Source of the DNA: Ruania rhizosphaerae
GTDB taxonomy: Bacteria > Actinomycetota > Actinomycetes > Actinomycetales > Beutenbergiaceae
Assembly (NCBI RefSeq): GCF_009805705.1
Contig: NZ_VSMB01000007.1
Coordinates: 149,958 to 213,957 of the forward strand
DNA length: 64,000 nt
Direction: 5' to 3'
A program made the position numbers and the translations under genes. The number at the start of each line of letters is the position of its first letter. Position 1 is the first letter of the stretch. This document shows, in pieces, positions 43,214 through 51,740 of this stretch. The notes under the pieces were generated by a model that saw nothing but the letters and a program-made list of their open reading frames with translations, did no database searches and had not been told where the DNA came from.

Positions 43214-43833
43214 GCATTCTGGCAGCGGCACGTGCGGGGCGCGGCGGCGGAGACGATCCGGCGCCGCGCCCGCCTGCCCTGCCGCTGTTCGCCGAGGTCA
43301 TGGCCACCGCCGTGGTGGTGGTGGTGCTGTGCCTTCCGGTACTGACGGCGCCTGCTGCCCTGGCGGCGGGCGTCACCCATCTGCGGCGTCACATCGAGGG
43401 GCGTTCGGACCGGGTGCGTGAGCTGCTGGCGGACTTCGTGGCGCAGGTGCGCGGTTCCTGGCTGTTCGCCGCGGGATCGTTGCTGCTGGCCGCGGTACTC
43501 GTGCTGAATCTGGACATTGCCCGCTTCACTGCCCTCCCCGGGGCTGAGGTGATCCGGGTGGTCTCGATCGCCGGGCTCGTCGCCGTGGTGCTGGTGCTGC
43601 TGCGCGCGATCGAGGTGCGTGGGCTCGAGCCGGCGCGTAGCTGGCGCACGGCGATCTCCGACGGCGCCAGGCTGGCGCTGGCCGACCCGATCGGATCGGT
43701 CCTGCTGCTGACCGCTGTCGGGCTGTGCATGACGATCGTGTGGATGTACACGCTGCTGGTGATCCTCGCCCCTGGCTTGCTCACCTTCGCGATCGTCGGT
43801 GTCGCCTCCCGGCGCGGTCGCACCGACTTCTGA
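43210..43833 (+). CDS. YesL-type (DUF624) membrane protein
   Basis: A 207-residue membrane protein with about five hydrophobic segments (residues about 25-50, 80-100, 113-130, 155-175 and 180-195). LPVLTAPAALAAGVTHLRRHIEG matches the conserved start of the DUF624/YesL family, which is typically encoded beside carbohydrate ABC transporters and has no proven function. The ATG overlaps the stop of the permease remnant. Because that remnant is frameshifted, its first half now reads in frame into this gene without a stop. The gene looks intact but has lost its transporter partner. Confidence 0.8.
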   Translation: MSILAAARAGRGGGDDPAPRPPALPLFAEVMATAVVVVVLCLPVLTAPAALAAGVTHLRRHIEGRSDRVRELLADFVAQVRGSWLFAAGSLLLAAVLVLNLDIARFTALPGAEVIRVVSIAGLVAVVLVLLRAIEVRGLEPARSWRTAISDGARLALADPIGSVLLLTAVGLCMTIVWMYTLLVILAPGLLTFAIVGVASRRGRTDF

Positions 43834-43958
43834 CACGGTTGACCGAGCTGACACAGATACGTGGAGTGCGGGGACGTGCTGCCCCACATGTGCCAGTACC
43901 GGTCGGTTCGGTCATCGCGACCTCCCCGCTCGTGCCGATCATTGCCTTCCCCTGCTCC

Positions 43959-43974
43959 GAGAAACCGGTCTCTC
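43959..43974. promoter_or_regulatory. LacI-type operator upstream of the oxidoreductase gene
   Basis: GAGAAACCGGTCTCTC is symmetric at 14 of 16 positions around CCGG. It ends three bases before a TATCCT -10-like box at 43978-43983, in the 204-base region before the oxidoreductase. The sequence differs from the other operators in the window, so a different LacI protein is implied. Confidence 0.6.
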
Positions 43975-44037
43975 GGCTATCCTGTGATGCAGCGGTGCGC
44001 CGCTGCCCGCGACCTACGACCCCTGGAGAAGTCCACG

Positions 44038-45363
44038 ATGACCACCCGCCGTCGCTACGCCGTCGCCGGCACCGGCTCCCGAGCCGGCATGTACCTCAAC
44101 GCCCTCACCCAGGACTACGCGCACGTCGGCGAGGTGGTGGCGCTGTGCGAACCGAACCCTGCACGGGCCGACTACTACGGAACCGGTCTCGTCCTCGACG
44201 TGCCGCGGTATGCGCCGGCCGATCTCGAGCGGATGATCGCCGAGCAGCGGGTGGACCGCGTGGTGGTGACCAGCCCCGACCATTCTCACGCCGATGTGGT
44301 GGCCCGCGCCATGCGCGCCGGAGCCGACGTCGTGGTGGAGAAGCCGCTGACCACTACCGCCCACGGGGTGCGCACCATCTCCGAGGCGATGCGCGAGACC
44401 GGGCGTGACCTGGTGATGACCTTCAACTACCGCTACTCGCCACGCAACTCCGAGCTGCGCCGCGTGATCGCCGACGGTGAGATCGGCCAGGTACTCTCCG
44501 TGCACTTCGAGTGGGCGCTCGACACCGTGCACGGTGCCGACTACTTCCGCCGCTGGCACCGCGACAAGGCCAACTCCGGTGGCCTCCTGGTGCACAAGTC
44601 CTCGCACCACTTCGACCTCGTCAACTGGTGGGTCGGTGCAGCGCCCGCGCGGGTGTACGCCACCGGTGGGCTGAAGTTCTACGGTCCCGACGGCGCAGGT
44701 GCGGCAGGCGCAGGCGCGCGGCCTGCGAAGGGGAGGGACGCCGTCGCGGGGGATCCGTGGTCGATCGACCTCGCCGCCGACCCGAAGCTGAAGGCGATGT
44801 ACCTCGACGCCGAGACGCACGACGGCTACGTCCGCGACCAGGACGTCTTCGCCCCGGGGATCACCATCGAGGACAACCTCGGCCTGACCGTGGACTACAC
44901 CTCCGGCGCATTCCTGACCTACTCCCTGAACGCGCATGCCCCGTGGGAGGGGTACCGGGTCACGGTGAACGGGTCCGAGGGGCGGGCCGAACTCGAGGTC
45001 ATCGAGCGGGGTTTCGTGGCCAAGGCCTCCGTGGTGGACCCCTCGGCCACGCCCGAGGGCGTGGAGGAGGACCGCGTGCGGCCGCAGGGGGAGAAGTTGG
45101 TGGTGCAGCGCCACTGGGAGGCCGCGCGGGAGGTTCCGATCCCCGAGGGCATCGGTGGTCACGGCGGCGGCGACGCGATCCTCCTGCGGGACATCTTCGA
45201 ACCCGGCACCCAGGATGACCCGCTCGGTCGTGCGTCCGGGGTGCTCGACGGAGTGCGAGCGGTCAGTACCGGGATCGCCGGTAACGTGTCGCTGGCCGAG
45301 GGGCGTGCGGTCACGATCGACGAACTCGCCCTCGGTGTGGACCTGACCGCGACGACGCTCTAG
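44038..45363 (+). CDS. Gfo/Idh/MocA family oxidoreductase
   Basis: A 441-residue NAD(P)-dependent sugar or inositol dehydrogenase family member. The Rossmann start is RYAVAGTGSRAGMYLNAL (residues about 5-22). EKPLTTTAHGVR is the conserved lysine motif, and VMTFNYRYSPRN and SSHHFDLVNWW are the substrate-side blocks, with the His likely catalytic. A 45-residue insertion rich in Gly, Ala and Pro (about 215-260) is unusual. It is followed 7 bases later by a rhamnose mutarotase gene, so a deoxy-sugar substrate is plausible but unproven. Confidence 0.88.
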   Translation: MTTRRRYAVAGTGSRAGMYLNALTQDYAHVGEVVALCEPNPARADYYGTGLVLDVPRYAPADLERMIAEQRVDRVVVTSPDHSHADVVARAMRAGADVVVEKPLTTTAHGVRTISEAMRETGRDLVMTFNYRYSPRNSELRRVIADGEIGQVLSVHFEWALDTVHGADYFRRWHRDKANSGGLLVHKSSHHFDLVNWWVGAAPARVYATGGLKFYGPDGAGAAGAGARPAKGRDAVAGDPWSIDLAADPKLKAMYLDAETHDGYVRDQDVFAPGITIEDNLGLTVDYTSGAFLTYSLNAHAPWEGYRVTVNGSEGRAELEVIERGFVAKASVVDPSATPEGVEEDRVRPQGEKLVVQRHWEAAREVPIPEGIGGHGGGDAILLRDIFEPGTQDDPLGRASGVLDGVRAVSTGIAGNVSLAEGRAVTIDELALGVDLTATTL

Positions 45364-45370
45364 GAACGCC

Positions 45371-45730
45371 ATGCCCCGCTATTGCTTCATCAACCGGGTC
45401 CGGCCCGACCGACTGGACGAGTACACCGAGGCGCACGCCGCCGTCTGGCCCGAGATGTTGGAGGCGCTGCGCGACTCAGGATGGCGCAACTACCAACTGT
45501 ACCTGGCCCCGGACGGGTTGCTGGTCGGGCACTTCGAGGCCGACGACTACGACGCTGCGCAGGCCGCGATGGGCCGCACGGCGGTGAACGAGCGATGGCA
45601 GGCGAACATGGAGAGGTTCTTCGTCAATCCGGGCAACCCGGACGAGGGCTTCGAGCTGCTCCCGGAGGTCTTCAGCCTGGAGGATCAGCTGGTGGCGGCG
45701 GGTCTGCCGACGGAGCCGGGACGGAACTGA
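45371..45730 (+). CDS. rhaM: L-rhamnose mutarotase
   Basis: A 119-residue protein of the RhaM family, which interconverts the alpha and beta anomers of L-rhamnose. Features are the start RYCFINRVRPDRLDEYTEAHAAVWPEMLEALRDSGWRNYQLYL, with the conserved His in EAHAAVWPEM, and WQANMERFF near the end. It lies 6.4 kb from rhaIEWB but is coupled to an oxidoreductase gene, so it may serve a second sugar-oxidation route. A hairpin follows the gene. Confidence 0.92.
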   Translation: MPRYCFINRVRPDRLDEYTEAHAAVWPEMLEALRDSGWRNYQLYLAPDGLLVGHFEADDYDAAQAAMGRTAVNERWQANMERFFVNPGNPDEGFELLPEVFSLEDQLVAAGLPTEPGRN

Positions 45731-45756
45731 CGGGCACAGCCCGTCGACTCTTGCAG

Positions 45757-45785
45757 GTGCCTCGACTCTGGGCCCAGCGAGGCAC
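45757..45785 (+). terminator. Hairpin after rhaM
   Basis: GTGCCTCG (45757-45764) and CGAGGCAC (45778-45785) pair perfectly, with CTGGGCCCAG nested in the loop. It separates rhaM from the next gene, whose own operator starts at the following base. Confidence 0.6.
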
Positions 45786-45799
45786 GGAAAGCGCTTGCC
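45786..45799. promoter_or_regulatory. LacI-type operator and promoter of the SDR gene
   Basis: GGAAAGCGCTTGCC is symmetric at 12 of 14 positions around a central GC, like CcpA/LacI-family sites. TTGCCG (45795-45800) and CATGAT (45819-45824) could be its -35 and -10 boxes, 18 bases apart. The operator overlaps the -35 box. Confidence 0.6.
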
Positions 45800-45858
45800 G
45801 TCGGGGGTGATTCTCAGGCATGATGAGGGGAACCGCCCCCGATCCGTAGGAGTTCTTC

Positions 45859-46629
45859 GTGCCCCAGGTCGCTCTCGTCACCGGAGGAAACCGAGGTATC
45901 GGCCTCGGTATTACCCATGCCCTGCTCGACGAGGGGTACGCCGTCGCCATCCTGGCCACACGCCCGGAGCCCGAGGAGCTGTTGGCCGAGCTGCGCGAGC
46001 GTGGCGAGGTGCTCTACGTCCAGGGGTCGGTGGCCGAGCCCGAGTCGCACGAGCGGTACGTCAACGCAGCCCTCGAGCGCTGGGGCCGGATCGACCTCCT
46101 CGTCAACAACGCCGGCGTGGCGCCCTCGGTGCGCGCCGACATCCTCGAGGCCGAGCCCGAGAGCTTCGACCGGGTACTCGGGATCAACCTGCGCGGTCCG
46201 TACTTCCTCACCCAGCGGGTGGCGAACGCCATGCTTGCCGGTCGCGACGAGCGCGGGCAGACAGACGGCGTGGTCGGCACGATCATCAACGTCTCCTCCG
46301 TCTCCGCGACGTTCGTCTCCACCAACCGCGGCGAGTACTGCATCTCCAAGGCCGGCGTCGGGATGGCCACGCAGTTGTTCGCTGCGCGTCTCGCCCCGGA
46401 GGGCATCGTGGTCTACGAGGTCCGGCCCGGCGTGATCGCCACCGACATGACCGCCGGCGTCAAGGAGAAGTACGACGCCCAGTTCGCTGACGGACTGGCC
46501 CCGATGCCGCGGTGGGGCACACCGCCCGACGTGGCGGGCGCCGTCGTGCAGCTCTCCGCCGGGAAGATGCCCTACTCCACCGGCGAGATCATCAACGTCG
46601 ACGGCGGGATGCACATCCCGCGCCTCTAA
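45859..46629 (+). CDS. Short-chain dehydrogenase/reductase (3-oxoacyl-ACP reductase-like)
   Basis: A 256-residue SDR from a GTG with AGGAG upstream. The cofactor loop is VTGGNRGIGLGI (residues about 7-18), NNAG lies mid-protein (LLVNNAGVAPS), and the catalytic set includes INVSSVSA and YCISKAG (Tyr-x-x-x-Lys). It ends GEIINVDGGMHIPRL, as in FabG-like sugar dehydrogenases. Though such proteins are often named 3-oxoacyl-ACP reductase, the neighbours (oxidoreductase, RhaM, flavoprotein) point to sugar or sugar-acid oxidation. Confidence 0.9.
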   Translation: MPQVALVTGGNRGIGLGITHALLDEGYAVAILATRPEPEELLAELRERGEVLYVQGSVAEPESHERYVNAALERWGRIDLLVNNAGVAPSVRADILEAEPESFDRVLGINLRGPYFLTQRVANAMLAGRDERGQTDGVVGTIINVSSVSATFVSTNRGEYCISKAGVGMATQLFAARLAPEGIVVYEVRPGVIATDMTAGVKEKYDAQFADGLAPMPRWGTPPDVAGAVVQLSAGKMPYSTGEIINVDGGMHIPRL

Positions 46630-46630
46630 C

Positions 46631-46726
46631 CGAAATCGCACGTCGATGTGGTCGTTCACCAACCGCCAAATCGACGTTGGATTTCGCGGGAGGGCCCCGA
46701 CGAGCAACCAGATCGACGACGGATTT
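46631..46726. repeat. Hairpin plus extra arm of the dispersed intergenic element
   Basis: 46631-46651 and 46666-46686 form a 21-base stem with three mismatches, each arm a CGAAATC...ACGTCGAT...TGG variant. A further arm (46707-46726, ACCAGATCGACGACGGATTT) matches the arm at 6685-6704 exactly. It ends 13 bases before the flavoprotein start. The hairpin lies just past the SDR stop and may terminate that transcript. Confidence 0.7.
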
Positions 46727-46739
46727 TGAGGACGAGCAC

Positions 46740-48878
46740 ATGAGTACCGCCACCGACGTACCCGGAGCCGAGTTCCACACGATCGCCGGCACCGACATCC
46801 CTGTCGTCACCGCGAACACGGTGGTGGTGGGCACCGGCTCAGCCGGATTCTGCGCGGCCGACCGTCTGTGGGAGTTCGGCCAGGGCGACATCGTCGTGGT
46901 CACCGACAAGGTGGGCGCCGGGGCCAGCCGCAACGCCGGCTCCGACAAGCAGACCTACTACAAGCTGAGCCTCTCCGGCGCCGAGGGCGATTCGGTCAAC
47001 GAGATGGCGCAGACGCTCTTTGCCGGCGGGGCGATGGACGGCGACAACGCGCTCGCCGAGGCCGCCCTCTCGGCCCGCGGATTCCTGCGGCTGTGCGACC
47101 TCGGCGTGCCGTTCCCGCAGAGCCGGTACGGGGAGTTCGTCGGCTACAAGACCGACCACGACCCCCGCCGCCGCGGCACCAGCGTGGGCCCCTACACCTC
47201 CCGCTCGATGGTGGAGCAGTTGGAGAAGAAGGTCGCCCGCAACGGCACTCCCGTCTTCGACGAGTGCCGCGTGGTCGACCTCATCGTCCGCGAGGGAAAG
47301 ATCGCGGGCATCCTGTTGCTGCGCACCGACGTCCCGCACGACGGCGAGCGCTCGCCCTACCTGCTGGTGCGCTGCACGAACGTCGTCTACGCCACCGGCG
47401 GTCCGGCCGGCATCTACGCCACCCGGGTGTTCCCGAACGGGCAGTGGGGGGCTTCCGGAGCTGCCTACCGTGCCGGGGTGCACGGCAAGAACCTCACCGA
47501 GTGGCAGTTCGGCCTGGCCTCGATCAAGCCGCGCTGGAACGTCTCGGGCACCTACATGCAGGTGATCCCGCGGTTCGTCTCCACCGATGCCGACGGCAAC
47601 GACGAGCGCGAGTTCCTCACCGAGGCGATTCCCGACTACGGCCGGATGCTCACCCTGGTCTTCCTCAAGGGCTACCAGTGGCCCTTCGACATCCGTAAGG
47701 CCCGGGACGGCTCCAGCCTCATCGACCTGCTCGTCTACCGCGAGACGGTGCTGCGCGGGCGCCGGGTGTTCCTGGACTTCCGTTCCAACCCGGTGCGGGA
47801 GACCTTCGACCACGCCGAGCTGGAGCCGGAGGCGCTGGAGTACCTCGAGAAGGCCGGTGTGCTCTTCGGGACCCCGATTGAGCGGCTGCGGCACATGAAC
47901 GAGCCTGCCTACCAGTTCTACCTGGACAAGAACCCGTACGTGGATCTCGAGCAGGAGATGCTCGAGATCGACGTGTGCGCCCAGCACAACAACGGTGGCC
48001 TGTTGGTGGACGCGTGGTGGCAGTCGAACGTGGCGGGCTTCTTCCCGGTGGGGGAGGCCGGCGGTGCGCACGGGGTCTACCGCCCCGGTGGCGCCGCGCT
48101 GAACAGTGGCCAGGTCGGGGCCACCCGGGCGGCGCAGTTCATCGCCGCCCGCCGTACTGATGCCCCGCTCGCCGCCGAGGGCTTCACCGCGGCCGCCGAG
48201 CCCGTGGTCACCGGGGCGATCGCGCTGGCAGAAGCCGCGGCCGCCCGCCGCGCGAGCGGCACCCCGGACAACACCGGCGACCTGCTGACCCAGGTGCAGG
48301 AGCTGATGAGCGCCAAGGCCGGGCCGGTGCGCTCGCCGGAGTCGATCCAGGAGGCCCTCGTGCAGGTGCACGAGTGGCTGAGCAACTACGACGAGCTCAT
48401 CAGCGCCGACCAGACCTCTCGCCGTTCGATGAACCGCACCTTCCTCGTGCGCGACATCCTCACCACCGCCTACATCTACCTGTCGGCGATGGCGGACTAC
48501 GTCGGCCACGGCGGCAAGTCCCGTGGTTCGGTGCTCTACACCGACCCGGAAGGCCAGCTTCCGCTGGTCGGCTATGGGGAGAACGCCGAGGCCGAGCTGG
48601 ACCTGCCGGAGCTGTTCCGCTTCACCCTCGACGGCGGAGCCCTGGCTCACGAGGTACAGGAGACCGCATGGGTCGCCCCTTCGGGAGCCCACGGCGCCTG
48701 CGCCCCGTCCGAGGTCCCGACGGCGGAGCCTGAGTTCTCCGAGATCGTCACCCGGGAGGAGGGTGACCGGGCCGGGCGTCCCCTGTTCCGGTGGCGGCCC
48801 GTGCGTCCCCTACCCACCGACGATGACTTCTTCGAGAACGTGTGGAAAGCCTACCGCGAGGACGGCAACATCCACTGA
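46740..48878 (+). CDS. FAD-binding oxidoreductase (fumarate reductase/succinate dehydrogenase flavoprotein type)
   Basis: A 712-residue flavoprotein. The dinucleotide-binding loop VVVGTGSAGFCAADRL lies at about residues 23-38, then SRNAGSDKQTYYKL. The C-terminal FAD region is NNGGLLVDAWWQSNVAGFFPVGEAGGAHGVYRPGGAALNSGQVGATRAAQFI. It is longer than typical fumarate reductase flavoproteins by a C-terminal extension of about 150 residues (from LSNYDELIS on). GAGGA precedes the ATG. No iron-sulfur partner is encoded next to it. It lies downstream of an SDR and a hairpin, so its coupling to the cluster is not certain. The substrate is unknown. Confidence 0.82.
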   Translation: MSTATDVPGAEFHTIAGTDIPVVTANTVVVGTGSAGFCAADRLWEFGQGDIVVVTDKVGAGASRNAGSDKQTYYKLSLSGAEGDSVNEMAQTLFAGGAMDGDNALAEAALSARGFLRLCDLGVPFPQSRYGEFVGYKTDHDPRRRGTSVGPYTSRSMVEQLEKKVARNGTPVFDECRVVDLIVREGKIAGILLLRTDVPHDGERSPYLLVRCTNVVYATGGPAGIYATRVFPNGQWGASGAAYRAGVHGKNLTEWQFGLASIKPRWNVSGTYMQVIPRFVSTDADGNDEREFLTEAIPDYGRMLTLVFLKGYQWPFDIRKARDGSSLIDLLVYRETVLRGRRVFLDFRSNPVRETFDHAELEPEALEYLEKAGVLFGTPIERLRHMNEPAYQFYLDKNPYVDLEQEMLEIDVCAQHNNGGLLVDAWWQSNVAGFFPVGEAGGAHGVYRPGGAALNSGQVGATRAAQFIAARRTDAPLAAEGFTAAAEPVVTGAIALAEAAAARRASGTPDNTGDLLTQVQELMSAKAGPVRSPESIQEALVQVHEWLSNYDELISADQTSRRSMNRTFLVRDILTTAYIYLSAMADYVGHGGKSRGSVLYTDPEGQLPLVGYGENAEAELDLPELFRFTLDGGALAHEVQETAWVAPSGAHGACAPSEVPTAEPEFSEIVTREEGDRAGRPLFRWRPVRPLPTDDDFFENVWKAYREDGNIH

Positions 48879-48903
48879 CAGCTCGTACTGAGCGCGGTAT
48901 ACT
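48875..48903 (+). promoter_or_regulatory. Promoter of the toxin-antitoxin pair, probably leaderless
   Basis: CTGACA (48875-48880) and TATACT (48898-48903) are 17 bases apart, a near-ideal pair. The -35 box overlaps the stop codon of the flavoprotein gene. The -10 box ends six bases before the antitoxin ATG at 48910, so the mRNA likely starts at the start codon. GCGGTAT and TCGGTAT repeat directly across the -10 region and could be the antitoxin operator. Confidence 0.7.
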
Positions 48904-48909
48904 CTCGGT

Positions 48910-49149
48910 ATGACTGCGACGACGATCAAGGTCGATACCGACCTGAGAGACCGACTCAAGGCGCAGGCGGCGGACCATGGAACAACGCTCGGCCAGCACC
49001 TGGCTGCGCTCGCAGATCTCGACGATCGATCGCGTCGGTTCGAGCGCTTGCGTGACCAGATTCGGCGGACGCCTCCGGATGAGTGGGCGAGTTACCTGGA
49101 CGAGACAGCCGCATGGGATGGTGCCGTTTCCGACGGCCTCACCTCGTGA
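48910..49149 (+). CDS. Antitoxin of a MazF-type toxin-antitoxin system
   Basis: A 79-residue protein with an N-terminal ribbon-helix-helix-like stretch (ATTIKVDTDLRDRLKAQAADHGTTLGQHLAALADL) for DNA binding and dimerisation. The acidic, Trp-containing tail (DEWASYLDETAAWDGAVSDG) should bind and block the toxin. Its stop overlaps the toxin's GTG start (GTGA), typical of such pairs. It was recognised from architecture and the neighbouring toxin rather than from strong family similarity. Confidence 0.85.
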   Translation: MTATTIKVDTDLRDRLKAQAADHGTTLGQHLAALADLDDRSRRFERLRDQIRRTPPDEWASYLDETAAWDGAVSDGLTS

Positions 49150-49493
49150 CGGAGGCGCCTGGGCTTCTCCCCGGTGCGCTCGTGTGGGTTGCGTTTGACC
49201 CTGTCACCGGGCGGGAGCAGGGAGGGTTGCGACCTGCTGTTGTCGTCTCCGGTGCAATCCACCTGCAGGTGGTGACCACGTTGGTGACGGTGGTTCCCGT
49301 CACCAGCGTGGATCGAGGCTGGGAGAACCATCTACGGATCCGTGGTCAGACTGGCCTCCCCCGGGAATCCTTCGCGATGACCGAGCAGGTCAGGACCATC
49401 GCACGGGCGCGAGTTCATCGTGTGGCCGGTACGGTAGATCACCGGTGCCTCACCGACATTCGACGCTGGGTGGTCGACTTCCTGAGCGACTGA
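49146..49493 (+). CDS. MazF/PemK-family endoribonuclease toxin
   Basis: A 115-residue toxin. MazF hallmarks are GALVWVAFDPVTGREQGGLRPAVVVSG near the N-terminus, the VTVVPVTSVDRGWENHLRI strand, and SFAMTEQVRTIARARV containing the catalytic Thr/Ser-Glu-Gln region. MazF toxins cut mRNA or tRNA at short motifs and stop growth when the antitoxin is degraded. It starts at a GTG inside the antitoxin stop. It is intact and of normal length. The pair is a small mobile-type module lodged between two metabolic clusters. Confidence 0.92.
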   Translation: MTEAPGLLPGALVWVAFDPVTGREQGGLRPAVVVSGAIHLQVVTTLVTVVPVTSVDRGWENHLRIRGQTGLPRESFAMTEQVRTIARARVHRVAGTVDHRCLTDIRRWVVDFLSD

Positions 49494-49523
49494 GCCGTCC
49501 TCGGGCCCCGAGATGCGGGCGCC

Positions 49524-51695
49524 TCAGGACGCCTCCGGTATCTCACGAGTGCGTGTGATCCCCTGCAGCGTGAGGTCGCTGGACCGGTGGCATGCGGCGT
49601 CGTGATCCTCGTCGACGCGGGTCAGAGCCGGCAGCGTCGTTGAGCACCCGTGATCGGAATCGGCGAAGGTGCACCGTGTGTGGAAGGAGCACCCAGCCGG
49701 TGGGTTCATGGGGTCCGGGAGTTCGTCGGGCACGGTGCTGGAGCGTTCGGGCCGGGCGAACGGATCGGGGATCGGCACCGCGTCCAGGAGCGCCTGGGTG
49801 TACGGGTGTTGTGGCGCCCCGAACAGGGCGTCGGCTGGCCCCTCCTCGATAATCCGGCCCATGTACATGACGGCGACACGGTCACTCACATGTTCGACGA
49901 CCGACAGGTCGTGCGAGATGAAGAGGTAGGTCAGGCCCAACTCGTCCTGCAGGTCGCTGAGCAGATTCAGGATCTGCGCACGCACGGAGACGTCCAACGC
50001 CGAGACCGGTTCGTCGGCGATCACCAACTCGGGTTCGGTGATCAACGCCCGGGCGATGTTGAGCCGCTGCCGCTGCCCGCCCGAGAAAGCATGCGGGTAC
50101 CGCGACATGTACTCCGGTTGGATCCCGACCTTGCGCAGCATCTCGGCTACCTGATCAGTGAGCGTGCTTCCTCTGGCCATGCCGTTCGCCCGCAGCGGTT
50201 CACCGACGATCTGCTCGACAGTCATCCGTGGGTTCAGCGACGAGAACGGGTCCTGGAAGATCACCCGCACCCGGGTGCGGTAGCGGCGTAGAGCCGCCCC
50301 GCGCAACGCTGCAAGGTCGACCTGAGTGCCGTCGCGATCCCGGAACAGCACCTCCCCGGAGGAGGCGTCGACGAGCCGGGCGATACTGCGACCGAGGGTG
50401 GTCTTTCCGCATCCGGACTCGCCCACGAGCCCCAGGGTTTCCCCCGGTCTGATCGTCAGACTCACATCGCTGACGGCGTGCACGGTGCCCTTGTTGCGGC
50501 GGAACATTCCGCCGGAGACGGTGTACTGCTTGGTCAGGTTCCGCACTTCCAGGACCGGGGCGCCCTCGGCCTGGCCGCGTCCGCTGCGGTCGGTGGCGTG
50601 CCCGCGCACGGCCGGCGCCGGGAGCGGCACGCTGCCTCCGCCGTCGGGGTGGCTGTACCGATGACAGGCGGCACGGTGGCCGTTGTCGAAGGGCGACTCG
50701 GGCGGTTCCTCGACGTCGCACACACCACCGATCGCAGCATCGCACCTGGTCCAGAACGGGCAGCCGGTGGGCCGGTTCTGGGGGTGCGGGACCATGCCGC
50801 GGATCGCGGTCAGTGGCCGTCGATGCGTGGTGTCCTCGAGGGTGGGCAGTGAGCCCAGCAGGGCCTGGGTGTACGGGTGTTTCGGTGTGGTGAAGATCTG
50901 TTCGACGGTGCCATGCTCGACGGCCTGGCCCAGGTACATCACGGTGACGTCGTCGGCGATCTCGGCCACGACTCCGAGGTCGTGGGTGATGAACATCATC
51001 GCCATGCCGTTGTGACGCTGCAGGTCCTTGAGCAGGTCGAGGATGCGGGCTTGCGTGGTGACGTCCAGGGCTGTCGTGGGTTCGTCGGCGATGAGCAGGG
51101 CCGGATCGCAGCTGAGGGCGATCGCGATCATCACGCGCTGGCACATCCCGCCGGAGAGCTGGAACGGGTAGGCGTCGAAGCGCCCTTCCGGCTGGGGGAT
51201 CCCGACCTGGGTGAGGAGATCGATCCCGATCTGACGGGCCTCGTCGGGGGTGACGTCACGGTGCAGGAGAATCGCCTCGGTCAGCTGCGCCCCGATGGTG
51301 TACATGGGGGAGAGTGAGGCCATCGGTTCCTGGAAGACCATCCCGATCTCGTTGCCACGGATCCGGCGTATCTGCTCACCGTCCGGCTCCAGGGCGGTGG
51401 TGTCGACCGGACCGGACTCGCCGTGGTTCCAGCGGATCGAACCGCTCACGATCTTGCCGGGTGGCTCGACGAGCTGGAGAACGGATCGGGCCATGATCGA
51501 CTTCCCGCACCCGGACTCGCCGACCACGCACAATGTGCGACCGGCGCGGACGGTCAAGCTCACGCCGTCCACGGCGCGTACTTCACCGTCGGCGGTGTCG
51601 AAGCGGGTGTGGAGCGAGTCGATCTCAAGCAGCGGCGCGGCGGCAGCGGGCGGTTCTGCGGTCCGCTCGTCTGTGGCGGTGAGTGGGTGCTGCAT
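49524..51695 (-). CDS. Fused dual ATPase of a Dpp/Opp-type ABC importer
   Basis: A 723-residue protein joining two ATPase domains that are often separate (DppD-DppF). The first (about 20-300) has Walker [10 protein letters not shown], signature LSGGMCQR and Walker [13 protein letters not shown]. The second (about 375-650) has [17 protein letters not shown] and [12 protein letters not shown]. Each is followed by the family's oligopeptide-binding C-terminal extension, with cysteines in [17 protein letters not shown] and [22 protein letters not shown] precedes the ATG. It is the last of four genes of an importer operon on this strand. Confidence 0.93.
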   Translation of the reverse strand: MQHPLTATDERTAEPPAAAAPLLEIDSLHTRFDTADGEVRAVDGVSLTVRAGRTLCVVGESGCGKSIMARSVLQLVEPPGKIVSGSIRWNHGESGPVDTTALEPDGEQIRRIRGNEIGMVFQEPMASLSPMYTIGAQLTEAILLHRDVTPDEARQIGIDLLTQVGIPQPEGRFDAYPFQLSGGMCQRVMIAIALSCDPALLIADEPTTALDVTTQARILDLLKDLQRHNGMAMMFITHDLGVVAEIADDVTVMYLGQAVEHGTVEQIFTTPKHPYTQALLGSLPTLEDTTHRRPLTAIRGMVPHPQNRPTGCPFWTRCDAAIGGVCDVEEPPESPFDNGHRAACHRYSHPDGGGSVPLPAPAVRGHATDRSGRGQAEGAPVLEVRNLTKQYTVSGGMFRRNKGTVHAVSDVSLTIRPGETLGLVGESGCGKTTLGRSIARLVDASSGEVLFRDRDGTQVDLAALRGAALRRYRTRVRVIFQDPFSSLNPRMTVEQIVGEPLRANGMARGSTLTDQVAEMLRKVGIQPEYMSRYPHAFSGGQRQRLNIARALITEPELVIADEPVSALDVSVRAQILNLLSDLQDELGLTYLFISHDLSVVEHVSDRVAVMYMGRIIEEGPADALFGAPQHPYTQALLDAVPIPDPFARPERSSTVPDELPDPMNPPAGCSFHTRCTFADSDHGCSTTLPALTRVDEDHDAACHRSSDLTLQGITRTREIPEAS

Positions 51696-51740
51696 GGGGG
51701 CTCCCGGGAATCTGAGGGACTGGTCGGGGTGGTGGCGGCG

